Source: Paenibacillus sp. 32O-W
GTDB lineage: Bacteria > Bacillota > Bacilli > Paenibacillales > NBRC-103111
Assembly: GCF_007679495.1 (NCBI RefSeq)
Contig: NZ_VEGP01000032.1
Location: forward strand, 1 to 56,255
Length of the DNA: 56,255 bases
Direction: 5' to 3'
Shown: one piece after another, positions 8,298 through 15,443 of the stretch
Numbering within the stretch: position 1 is the stretch's first letter
How the letters are laid out: every line of letters starts with the position of its first letter
The notes under the pieces: generated by a model
Told to the model about the DNA's origin: nothing
The model's input: only the letters and a program-made list of their open reading frames with translations
Database searches by the model: none
Translations under genes and position numbers: made by a program

Positions 8298-8714
8298 TCA
8301 TAAACCCCCTTGAAAATATTAATGCCAGAGCATAGAGCCATACTTGATTCATTTCTAATTGTTCTCTTGAAATCATGCTCGCTCTGTCCTTCCTAAACGA
8401 ACCCGTATTTTTTATCTTCTCCTAGCCATTATGGAGCCGACGAACAAGCAGAAGCAAGTCCTGCCCCTGATCAAGGGGTACCGTATTGCAGTACCTCCGC
8501 GCAAGCAAAGTGACCATATCCTGCTTCGTATTGTTAATCTCATTCTACATAACCTCCTGAAAAAGAAAATGCCCCTCGAAGGTCTTGGCCCTTAATCACG
8601 AATAGGATAGATGTACTCAAATTGCTCGAACCTTTTTAAGCTGACCGGCAGTATACAGTAATGGGAAAATGTAGTAATCTGGTTTTATTAATTTAAATTG
8701 GGGAGGACGATGAA
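8298..8714. other. Intergenic region with a small broken minus-strand ORF
   Basis: 417 bases between divergent HIT and Nudix genes. On the minus strand, 8550 to 8422 holds a 43-codon frame: ATG preceded by GGAGG, an in-frame TAG as codon 2, then about 40 open codons ending in TAG. The predicted text (NNTKQDMVTLLARRYC, LDQGQDLLLLVRRLHN) faintly recalls small Spo0E-type phosphatases, but the match is weak. Nothing else recognised. Confidence 0.25.
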
Positions 8715-9140
8715 GTGGCTCCAAAACATATAGTTTCAGCGGCAACGATTGTAGTTAATGAGCGAAACGAAATATTATTGATAAAAGGACCTAGACGAGG
8801 ATGGGAAATGCCGGGAGGGCAGGTTGAAGAAGGTGAATCTTTGAAAGATGCTGCGATAAGGGAAACAAAGGAAGAGAGCGGTATAGATATAGAAGTGACC
8901 AAGTTTTGCGGTATTTTTCAAAATGTAAGCGCTAGTATTTGTAACACTTTATTTTTAGGCAGACCCGTCGGAGGAGAATTAACAACTACCCCAGAGTCTT
9001 TAGAAGTAGGATTTTTTCCAATCGAAACAGCATTAGAGATGGTAACATGGGGAAATTTCAAGCAAAGAATCGAGTTTTGCTTGAATGAAGAACTTCATCC
9101 TTTTTACGTTGAATTTTCCATTCCGCTTAAGGATTGCTAG
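8715..9140 (+). CDS. Nudix hydrolase
   Basis: 141 residues from GTG 8715, with GGGGAGG at 8700-8706. An ATG four bases before it is out of frame. Nudix enzymes hydrolyse nucleoside diphosphates linked to another moiety, with Mg2+ bound by the Nudix box. The box is complete: GGQVEEG (34-40), then RETKEESG (49-56). The residues before it (IVVNERNEILLIKGPRRGWEMPG) and after it (CGIFQNV) match small house-cleaning Nudix proteins. The substrate cannot be read from the sequence. An unrelated gene tail follows at once. Confidence 0.85.
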   Translation: MAPKHIVSAATIVVNERNEILLIKGPRRGWEMPGGQVEEGESLKDAAIRETKEESGIDIEVTKFCGIFQNVSASICNTLFLGRPVGGELTTTPESLEVGFFPIETALEMVTWGNFKQRIEFCLNEELHPFYVEFSIPLKDC

Positions 9141-9141
9141 G

Positions 9142-9267
9142 GCGGCAACACCTTCTCAGGATATTATTGGTTTAGGATTGATCGAACTCATTCAGAAGGG
9201 CTATTTACAGGCACCCCATTTTGGGAATGAATCGGCTACAGAATATCTTGATAATTACCTTATATAA
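9142..9267 (+). pseudogene. Unrecognised C-terminal gene remnant
   Basis: A frame open through 9267 encodes DIIGLGLIELIQKGYL and then QAPHFGNESATEYLDNYLI before its stop. It has the look of a protein C-terminus but has no start or ribosome binding site of its own and overlaps the end of the Nudix gene in another frame. It probably marks another deletion junction. I do not recognise the parent family. Confidence 0.3.
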
Positions 9268-9287
9268 GTATACAAAGGGGCGGAAAT

Positions 9288-9662
9288 ATGAGAAAGATAG
9301 TAATTGGTATTCTAATAGTCTTTTTATACTGTTTTCCTTTTGTTTATTTTTCAATGTACCAAGATTTTGCCAACCATTCTATGCTCGGCTATTTAGTTAT
9401 GATTGTAGCGACTTCGCTTCTCGCTTTCGTTGGCACACTTTTTAGTAATCCGATCTTTCTTGTTATTGGTAATATACTGTCACTAATCATTTCATATTAT
9501 TTCTTAGGAGAGATGTCAGGGAACGAACGATGGGGCGGCTATTTTAAGCCACTATCTCCAAATCAATTGTTAATTTTGGTTAGTTTTTTGAATTTAATTC
9601 CGCAGCTCATCGCTATGAAATTATCTAATAGCTACAGAAATAAAATCAAAGTCGCTTCGTAA
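9288..9662 (+). CDS. Small hydrophobic membrane protein, unknown function
   Basis: 124 residues from ATG 9288 with AAAGGGGCGG upstream. Four hydrophobic segments are visible (about 4-22, 32-50, 53-72 and 88-106), with a short polar loop (GEMSGNERWGGYFKPLSP) between the last two and a basic C-terminus. No family was recognised. It is not clearly in an operon with the VOC gene, which starts 83 bases later with its own ribosome binding site. Confidence 0.6.
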   Translation: MRKIVIGILIVFLYCFPFVYFSMYQDFANHSMLGYLVMIVATSLLAFVGTLFSNPIFLVIGNILSLIISYYFLGEMSGNERWGGYFKPLSPNQLLILVSFLNLIPQLIAMKLSNSYRNKIKVAS

Positions 9663-9745
9663 CCGTGGCCGGGAGGCCGCACTGAATCCGCAAGGGAAGA
9701 AAGACGGAACGAAAAACAGCTATTTAAAAAAGGAGGATGTAAAAT

Positions 9746-10189
9746 ATGCAGAGCAAAAAAACGAATGATGCGGATGTGATCGGTTACTGCTGCATGAGAT
9801 TTCCAGTCACGGATTTGAAAAGGTCGGTAGATTTTTATTGTAATGTGTTAGGCTTTGAATTGATTTCGGCTGATTATCAGTTTGGAGAGGCACATCTTGC
9901 GTTGAAAAATGGGAACGGTCCGGGTATTTTTTTGATGGAAACCAAGCCGGAAGATGTTACCCAATTGAAGTTTGTATTTCCTCGTTCATTCTTTGTCACA
10001 AGCAGCACGGGGCACGTGACGATGGTTGAGTTATTAACGAATGATTTGCTTGCGCTGCATGAACGGATTAAACAAGCGGGAACCGATATAGATAAAGAAC
10101 CCGTATTTACTAATGATTTCGGTTATTTCACCTTTTATGATCCGGACGGGCACTATATTCGGGCGGTCGAAGAAAGAGGCGTATATTAA
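9746..10189 (+). CDS. VOC-family (glyoxalase/bleomycin-resistance-like) protein
   Basis: 147 residues from ATG 9746, with AAGGAGG upstream. It has the vicinal-oxygen-chelate pattern of paired beta-alpha-beta-beta-beta units: FPVTDLKRSVDFYCNVLGFEL (16-36) starts module one, and GHVTMVELLTNDLLALHERIKQAG with FYDPDGHYIRAVE near the end forms module two. VOC proteins are metal-dependent lyases, dioxygenases or drug-binding proteins. The gene lies 115 bases before an ECF sigma factor and two genes before an SRPBCC gene, a neighbourhood often seen for PhnB/YwnA-type accessory sets. Exact function unknown. Confidence 0.75.
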   Translation: MQSKKTNDADVIGYCCMRFPVTDLKRSVDFYCNVLGFELISADYQFGEAHLALKNGNGPGIFLMETKPEDVTQLKFVFPRSFFVTSSTGHVTMVELLTNDLLALHERIKQAGTDIDKEPVFTNDFGYFTFYDPDGHYIRAVEERGVY

Positions 10190-10304
10190 TGTTAAAATGT
10201 TTCACGCATATTCGCCGGGGATTTTCAAAGGAAATCGCCGGTTTTTGTCGAATGTAGTATGATGTTAGACCGTCATCAGGCAATCGCTCATGAAGGGGGC
10301 TAAG

Positions 10305-11261
10305 ATGAACGAAGCCGCACTTGATCTTGAAATATTTGAGAAGTTAAAACCGGAGTTAACATCGTTCTGCTATAGGATGCTGGGATCTATCGTAGACGCG
10401 GACGATGCCGTTCAGGAAACCTACATTCGCGTTTGGCAGAGCTGGAACTCATTCAGGCAACAATCTTCGCGCAGAACGTGGATCTACCGCATCGCGTCAA
10501 ACGTATGTATAGACAAGCTGAGGCAAGCTAAACGCCGCGCCCTTCCTGTTGACATATTTGACCCGGCTGTTTCCATCATCGAACCTCGCGAGACGTTGCC
10601 CGAATCGTCATGGATTTGGCCTGCTCCGGATTTTGCAGATGACCCGGAACATATTGTCGTGCGGAAAGATACGCTTCAACTTTGCTTTATTGCCCTTTTA
10701 CAAACGTTACCTCCCCGTCAACGTGCAGTGCTTATTTTGAAGGATGTGTTCGAGTGGTCCTCCAAGCAGATTGCGGAGACGCTAGGTATGACGCATGCAG
10801 CCGTGAACAGCGCCTTGCAAAGAGCGAGAGAGACGATGGGCCGGGCCGAGCTTCGCTCCGAAGAGCTCTGCATGATGGATGCTGTACCGGATCATGAGCT
10901 GCTCTCACGTTATGTGGATGCTTTTGAGCAATTTGATATCTCTGCATTAGTGGCGTTGTTTCATGAAGAGGGATGCCTATCCATGCCGCCTTTCGAGATG
11001 TGGGTCCGCGGCAAGGACAATTTGTTCAAGTTTTTTACGCTAACTCGTTGGCATTGCGAAGGTTCCCGATTTTTGCCGGTTACGGTGAATGGCGGTTATC
11101 CCGCATTTGCGCAATATATGCCAAGTGACAATAAATCCATCTTAGTGCCTTGGGGCATTCACGTCGTTGAAATAAAAGACGGTAAAATTTTGCACATCCA
11201 AAATTTCATTAACACAAAATTATTTACCCGATTTGGGCTTCCCGAACAAATCCACCGATGA
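10305..11261 (+). CDS. ECF RNA polymerase sigma factor with C-terminal SnoaL-like domain
   Basis: 318 residues from ATG 10305, chosen over ATG 10290 because GGGGG at about 10294-10298 is correctly spaced. Sigma region 2 is clear (FCYRMLGSIVDADDAVQETY, then WIYRIASNVCIDKLRQAKRR). So is region 4 (LPPRQRAVLILKDVFEWSSK, then QIAETLGMTHAAVNSALQRA). About 120 residues follow with a SnoaL/NTF2-like start (LSRYVDAFEQFDISALVALF, then MPPFEMWVRGKDNLFKFF). This is the architecture of the ECF groups that carry a fused SnoaL-like domain (TIGR02960 and related). In these the fused domain, rather than a membrane anti-sigma factor, is thought to tune activity; none is encoded here. The next gene, an SRPBCC protein, is a likely target or partner. 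Confidence 0.85.
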   Translation: MNEAALDLEIFEKLKPELTSFCYRMLGSIVDADDAVQETYIRVWQSWNSFRQQSSRRTWIYRIASNVCIDKLRQAKRRALPVDIFDPAVSIIEPRETLPESSWIWPAPDFADDPEHIVVRKDTLQLCFIALLQTLPPRQRAVLILKDVFEWSSKQIAETLGMTHAAVNSALQRARETMGRAELRSEELCMMDAVPDHELLSRYVDAFEQFDISALVALFHEEGCLSMPPFEMWVRGKDNLFKFFTLTRWHCEGSRFLPVTVNGGYPAFAQYMPSDNKSILVPWGIHVVEIKDGKILHIQNFINTKLFTRFGLPEQIHR

Positions 11262-11335
11262 ATTTCGTAAATTCATTTCGTCTAACCATATGAGAGACAA
11301 AATTATGATTATTATGAAAGAGGTGTCCTTATAAA

Positions 11336-11761
11336 ATGGGAACGAACAATCCAACAAGAGTAACCGTACAGGCAGTCATTCAAGCGCCGGTGGAAAAAGT
11401 ATGGAAGTATTGGACGGAGCCGGAACACATCACGAAATGGAATCAAGCATCGGATGATTGGCACTCGCCAAGAGCGGAGAATGATTTGCGGGTCGGCGGC
11501 AAGTTTGTTACAAGGATGGAAGCGAAAGATGGCAGCATGGGTTTTGATTTTGGCGGAATTTACGATGTTGTGAAATTGCATGAGGAAATTTCATACACAA
11601 TGGGGGACGGGAGAAAGGTTGATATCACCTTCATTGCTCAAGGAAACGAAACGAAGGTCGTCGAAACGTTCGACGCGGAAGGCACTCACCCCGTTGAATA
11701 TCAACAAGCAGGTTGGCAAGCGATTATGGACAATTTCAAAAACTATACGGAAACTCACTAA
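11336..11761 (+). CDS. SRPBCC/AHSA1-family protein
   Basis: 141 residues from ATG 11336 with GAAAGAGGTG upstream. The AHSA1 pattern is complete: VQAVIQAPVEKVWKYWTEPE (10-29), HITKWNQASDDWHSP, LRVGGKFVTRMEAKDGSMGF, YTMGDGRKVDITF, GWQAIMDNFKNY at the C-terminus. Members bind hydrophobic ligands in a helix-grip cavity. It follows the ECF sigma gene by 74 bases and ends in a strong terminator, so the sigma and SRPBCC genes plausibly form one unit. It is an intact relative of the truncated gene at 848-1264. Confidence 0.8.
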   Translation: MGTNNPTRVTVQAVIQAPVEKVWKYWTEPEHITKWNQASDDWHSPRAENDLRVGGKFVTRMEAKDGSMGFDFGGIYDVVKLHEEISYTMGDGRKVDITFIAQGNETKVVETFDAEGTHPVEYQQAGWQAIMDNFKNYTETH

Positions 11762-11769
11762 TATCCTCT

Positions 11770-11796
11770 GGCGTCCAATCGGACGCCATTTTTTGT
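11770..11796 (+). terminator. Intrinsic terminator after the SRPBCC gene
   Basis: GGCGTCC (11770-11776), loop AATC, GGACGCC (11781-11787), then ATTTTTTG. Perfect 7-bp GC-rich stem with T-run, 8 bases after the stop codon. Confidence 0.9.
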
Positions 11797-11872
11797 TTTT
11801 GGCGTGGCACAGTGAGGGAGGTCAACGGATGCAAATTGAACATCTCCGTGATAATGAAGGGAGGAGCTCTGC

Positions 11873-11932
11873 ATGATTACGCTCAGAAAAATCACACTGG
11901 AAAAAGATTGGTGGCATATACATTTATTATAA
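11873..11932 (+). pseudogene. N-terminal stub of a GNAT-like acetyltransferase gene
   Basis: ATG 11873 is preceded by GGGAGGAG and starts MITLRKITLEKDW, like the first beta strand of spermidine/GNAT-type acetyltransferases. The frame stops after 19 codons. An AT-rich segment with two TATAAT-like hexamers follows, which may serve the toxin-antitoxin operon. Probably a remnant; the family call rests on a dozen residues. Confidence 0.3.
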
Positions 11933-11978
11933 TGATATAATATAGTCAGAATAATGTCATCGGAAAGGGTTGAACAGC

Positions 11979-12251
11979 GTGCATATTAAACCGTCAACGA
12001 CAATTAGACAGGATTACAACGGATTTTCGAAATATTGCCATGAACTTGATGAACCAGTGATTCTAACGCGCAACGGTGAAGCGGATCTGGTAGTGATGAG
12101 TCACGAGGCTTACCGGCGAATGGAGGCTCGCATTAAACTGCAGTCCAAGCTTTTGGTTGCAGAAAAGCAGATCGCGGAAGGAACCCCGCTGCTTGATCAT
12201 GAACAAGTGGTAGCAAGAATGCGGAGGAAAATTGATGCCGTCAAAGGGTAA
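11979..12251 (+). CDS. Phd/YefM-family antitoxin
   Basis: 90 residues from GTG 11979, favoured because GGAAAGGG (about 11961-11968) is well spaced; TTG 11970 is too close to it. The sequence is typical of Phd/YefM antitoxins: IKPSTTIRQDYNGFSKYCHE, then EPVILTRNGEADLVVMSHEA and YRRMEARI, followed by a flexible toxin-binding tail. Such proteins bind and neutralise a RelE/ParE toxin and repress their own operon. The toxin gene starts inside the last codons of this gene (17-base overlap), so the two are translationally coupled. TATAAT-like hexamers at about 11928-11940 are a likely promoter. Confidence 0.85.
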   Translation: MHIKPSTTIRQDYNGFSKYCHELDEPVILTRNGEADLVVMSHEAYRRMEARIKLQSKLLVAEKQIAEGTPLLDHEQVVARMRRKIDAVKG

Positions 12252-12561
12252 AATCAAATATGCCCCCGCGGCCGTGGATGATATGGATGAAATTTTTTCA
12301 TACATCACGCAAGATAATGTTGTAGCCGCAGAAAACATGCTGGACCGAATAAATACGGCCGTTTCCAAACTGGCTGATTTTCCGAATATGGGTTCTGTTC
12401 TCTCGGACGATGACTTTTCACTGATCCAACGCGGATACCGTTTTATCGTAGTTGACCCTCATTTGATTTTCTATCGGCTTATCGATAATTGGGTTATTAT
12501 CCACCGTATTTTGCATGGACGCAGGGATTATCTTCGTGAGTTATTTGATGTGTTGGAGTAA
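12235..12561 (+). CDS. RelE/ParE-family toxin
   Basis: 108 residues from ATG 12235, with GCGGAGGA seven bases upstream inside the antitoxin gene. It shows the RelE/ParE fold signature: IKYAPAAVDDMDEIFSYI, NMLDRINTAVSKLADFPNMG, RGYRFIVVDPHLIFYRL and IIHRILHGRRDYLRELFD at the C-terminus. ParE toxins poison DNA gyrase, whereas RelE toxins cut mRNA on the ribosome. The lack of the basic RelE catalytic set and the HGRRDY ending favour ParE, but this is not decisive. It forms a toxin-antitoxin module with the gene before it. Confidence 0.85.
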   Translation: MPSKGKIKYAPAAVDDMDEIFSYITQDNVVAAENMLDRINTAVSKLADFPNMGSVLSDDDFSLIQRGYRFIVVDPHLIFYRLIDNWVIIHRILHGRRDYLRELFDVLE

Positions 12562-12648
12562 AGTTGTAGGCGGGAGATACCCTGAGAATCTGATTGCAAC
12601 GGGAGAAGAATGAGAATCGGGAGGCTGCGCCGATTGAGAGGCGATTTT

Positions 12649-13137
12649 TTGAATATAAGACATATTGAACCAGATGACTGTAATGCAATTTTTGAGGTAG
12701 CATCAGATTGGTGGGGAAGCAATTATTCAAGTGATATGATTTCAAAGTGGTATATCCATCATTTTCGGGATACTTGCCTCTTAGCTGAAGAAAACGGGAA
12801 GATGGCAGGATTTCTTATTGGATTCTTATCGCAATCGGAGCCAAATGAGTCTTATATTAGAATCGTAATGGTTGACCCGGCAATACGAGGAAAAGGTGTT
12901 GGACGAGCACTTTATGAGGAGTTTTTCAAACGTGTAGGAATGCTGGGAAGAAGTGTGGTTCGATGTGTAACAGCTCCAGGAAAGAAGGATTCTATCGCAT
13001 TTCATACACGAATGGGATTTATCATCGAACCTCAGGAACAAGAATATGAAGGTGTTCCTGTATTTATTAATTATGATGGTCGTGGTGGAAACAGGGTGGT
13101 TTTTAAGAAGGTGCTTCAGAAAATGGAAGATCGTTAA
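12649..13137 (+). CDS. GNAT-family N-acetyltransferase
   Basis: 162 residues from TTG 12649, chosen because GAGAGGCG lies 7 bases upstream and the GNAT fold starts there (LNIRHIEPDDCNAIFEVA). The frame is also open from ATG 12610. The acetyl-CoA binding motif A is clear: IRIVMVDPAIRGKGVGRALY (beta 4 and the R/Q-x-x-G-x-G/A loop, RGKGVG). C-terminal HTRMGF is the usual motif B region. The acceptor is unknown. The gene stands just downstream of the toxin-antitoxin pair. Confidence 0.8.
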   Translation: MNIRHIEPDDCNAIFEVASDWWGSNYSSDMISKWYIHHFRDTCLLAEENGKMAGFLIGFLSQSEPNESYIRIVMVDPAIRGKGVGRALYEEFFKRVGMLGRSVVRCVTAPGKKDSIAFHTRMGFIIEPQEQEYEGVPVFINYDGRGGNRVVFKKVLQKMEDR

Positions 13138-13325
13138 TGGATATGGTTGAACAAAGCTATTTCAAGAATGGGCCATTCTCTATCGAGGGTAGATAAATAG
13201 CAGGGCTGAAAATGCTCATAAACAAAGGGTTTCCAGACATTGAGTTTTTCTCTCGGCTGTTAGGCCGGAGGTGCTAATGTCGGGAAATCCTTAATTTTAT
13301 TGTTTGCTTGTAACATATCAACATA

Positions 13326-13943
13326 TCACCTGCCCTGAAGGTTCAAAAATTTTAGCATCCTATCTGCTTGGTTGACAATTAGGTGGCCCGTATCAGGCAG
13401 CAGCTCGATCTTAGCTTGTTGTGCAAATTGTTTAAGTCGATTAATACTCTTGCCGGCAGGTATTAATTGATCAGAATCGCCAAAAAGCATTAAAATCGGC
13501 ATAGTTAATTGATGAAGTGACTGATCACTAAATAGTGGCATTTTTGCCGTTCGTGGTTTGAAATGTTTGAAGGTAAGTGATGCGAATGCAAGATCTTCTC
13601 CCAATCCGGATATCGATGATGAAGAAATATTACCACCCACTAATTTGAGTGTTTGTAGCTGACCCCATTTTCCAAGTAGTGAGAAAAAAACTGCTTTCCA
13701 TAGGAAACTGGTTTTTTCATGTGCAAGCCCTCCGGGACAAAGCAAAACCAATTTATCAACCTTATCCGGATAGGTGGTGGCGAAACTCAATGCCATCCAG
13801 CCGCCTAATGACATAGCTACAATTGAACAGGTGCTTAATCCAAGTGCATTTATTGTTTCATTCAGCCATAGAGCATAGGCACCACTTTCGTAGCTTGGTC
13901 GGCGTGCCGCTGATAATCCTGCTTCTCCAATTCGCCTATCTTT
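13326..13943 (-). pseudogene. Alpha/beta hydrolase, N-terminal part missing
   Basis: The minus-strand frame is open from 13943 to 13326. It carries much of an alpha/beta hydrolase: IGEAGLSAARRPSY, the nucleophile elbow VAMSLGGW (Ser within AMSLGG), LLCPGGL, the acid FGDSDQLIP and the histidine in DTGHL. About the first 80-90 residues, with the oxyanion strand, are lost. No start codon exists before the internal ATG 13814, which lies at the nucleophile itself. The frame begins directly after the TAG that ends the PadR gene on the same strand. A deletion fused the end of the PadR gene to the middle of this one. Confidence 0.65.
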
Positions 13944-14861
13944 CTATTTCAGAAGCCATTTTTCAGCTTCTTCTTTACTTTCATACAATCTAAAATGATT
14001 GCCTTTGTTCGTTTCCATGGCCATTTCTTTAAATCTGCCTTTTTGAATGGTCTCCCGAGGAATAATAGCAGCAGCTTTTATCCCATAGTTTATGAATTTC
14101 TGAATAATATTGCCGGCTGATTTGGTTTTAAGTTTGAAGAAGTCTTCCGATAAGGCTGTATAGTGTATCATAAGCGCATTTATCCCATGTTCCCAGCATA
14201 AAGCTATGAGATCAAGTGCATCATTCTCTGTACCTAAAGGTTCAGCAGCAGAAATCAGTTCAATATATTTTTTATTCTCTATTTCTCTAATTTGATAGTT
14301 CATTTTGTCTTTTTCTTCCATACCTTCATTTTCAAACAACTTCTTACGGGTTTCACGGACCCAATTAAGTTCATTATTATAGGTTGAAATAATGTTTTCT
14401 GAAATCATCTCCCATATTAAGCTTTCCCTAGTGCTTCTATTAGGTGAATGAAGAGCACGTCTGTATTTTTCCTTCTGCATAGCCAATTGCAGTTTGATTT
14501 CATTTTCATATTTTGAGAGTACGTCACTTAATTCTTGATTACTTAACATGTCTGACCATGCAAGCTGCACCAAAAATGTTTTTTTGATCTCAGGAGCTTC
14601 TGGTGATGACACAAGCCAATTTTTTAGTTCCTTAAGTCCTTCTTCTGTTATGGTATATATTTTCTTAGAAGGAGAGTTATCCTGATGGACCACTTCACTG
14701 GTAACCAAATCTTCATTTTCCAAGTTCAGAAGGGCCTTGTAAATTTGATTATTATTTCCGGACCAATACATGAAGGAGGAATCCTCAAAAATCTTTTTTA
14801 GCTCATACCCTGTTGAGGACTTCCAACTCAGAATGCCTAATATTGCCATTTGGATTGACAT
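13944..14861 (-). CDS. PadR-family regulator fused to a DUF4180 domain
   Basis: 305 residues, start ATG 14861 with GGGGTG upstream. Residues 1 to about 80 form a PadR winged helix (ILGILSWKSSTGYELKKIFE, then QIYKALLNLENEDLVTSE and KKIYTITEEGLKELKNWL). Residues 85-180 form the helical C-terminal dimer domain. From about 190 a DUF4180 domain follows (NKKYIELISAAEPLGTENDA, DLIALCWEHGINALMIHY, FFKLKTKSAGNIIQKFINYG). PadR proteins repress stress or efflux genes and are released by small molecules; DUF4180 may sense or fine-tune. The truncated hydrolase behind it may once have been the regulated gene. Confidence 0.8.
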   Translation of the reverse strand: MSIQMAILGILSWKSSTGYELKKIFEDSSFMYWSGNNNQIYKALLNLENEDLVTSEVVHQDNSPSKKIYTITEEGLKELKNWLVSSPEAPEIKKTFLVQLAWSDMLSNQELSDVLSKYENEIKLQLAMQKEKYRRALHSPNRSTRESLIWEMISENIISTYNNELNWVRETRKKLFENEGMEEKDKMNYQIREIENKKYIELISAAEPLGTENDALDLIALCWEHGINALMIHYTALSEDFFKLKTKSAGNIIQKFINYGIKAAAIIPRETIQKGRFKEMAMETNKGNHFRLYESKEEAEKWLLK

Positions 14862-15056
14862 AATTACACCCCGTTGTTATTAACATAGGTTAAAAGTAAC
14901 ATATGGTATTGTGATTGTCAATCTAATTCACTTTAATTGATAAAGGGACTATTGTAGTTATGCGAAATACAATGATTTTGTAGTTAATACTTTGGCCCCT
15001 AACCCAATATATTCTGATGTCCCTATTTCCACTATATGTAAAAGGGCAAATTGCAC

Positions 15057-15084
15057 TTGACATCACCACAATGGGTGGTATACA
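15057..15084 (+). promoter_or_regulatory. SigA-type promoter of the leuA leader
   Basis: TTGACA (15057-15062), a 16-base spacer, then TATACA (15079-15084). It lies just ahead of the T-box leader and points toward leuA. Confidence 0.7.
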
Positions 15085-15099
15085 TTGTTTCTAATATTT

Positions 15100-15387
15100 A
15101 AAACGTTGAAAAGGAATAGTACGGTTATCTAAGCGAACAGAGAGCTGTTGGTCGGTGTGAAACAGCCGTGGAGAAAACCGGAACTCGCCTTGGAGTTGCC
15201 CGCTGAACCCGTGAAGTAGGCGGAGCCGGAGCCTGACCGTTATCATCAGGAGGATACAAGGTTTGTCCGTGTTTGTTGTAACCCTGTATCCGTAGAGTGC
15301 ATGCCGATTACGGCATGAATTCGGAGTGGTACCGCGTAAGATGTCAAAGTCTTTCGTCTCTGTTATTGGAGATGGAAGGCTTTTTTT
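15100..15387 (+). promoter_or_regulatory. Leucine T-box riboswitch leader
   Basis: The region has a T-box layout. There is Stem I sequence with AGAGAGC and GGTGTGAAACAGC, then a specifier-loop context GGAACTCGCCTTGGAG with CTC (Leu) at 15184-15186. The T-box core GGAGTGGTACCGCG lies at 15323-15336. The terminator stem AGTCTTTCGTCTC (15348-15360)/GAGATGGAAGGCT (15369-15381) ends in TTTTTTT. Uncharged tRNA-Leu would pair with the specifier and with the T-box bulge and prevent termination, raising leuA expression on leucine shortage. The specifier matches the downstream enzyme, which supports the call. Confidence 0.9.
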
Positions 15388-15443
15388 GCGCGTCCGATCT
15401 TATTGCAGATAAGCACAGGAAATCGATGAAAGGAAGGATATCC

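Noticed and set aside
15297-15443. ATG 15297 as an extended start for leuA
   Set aside because: It would place 49 extra codons across the T-box core and terminator; ATG 15444 has a proper ribosome binding site and the family's N-terminus.
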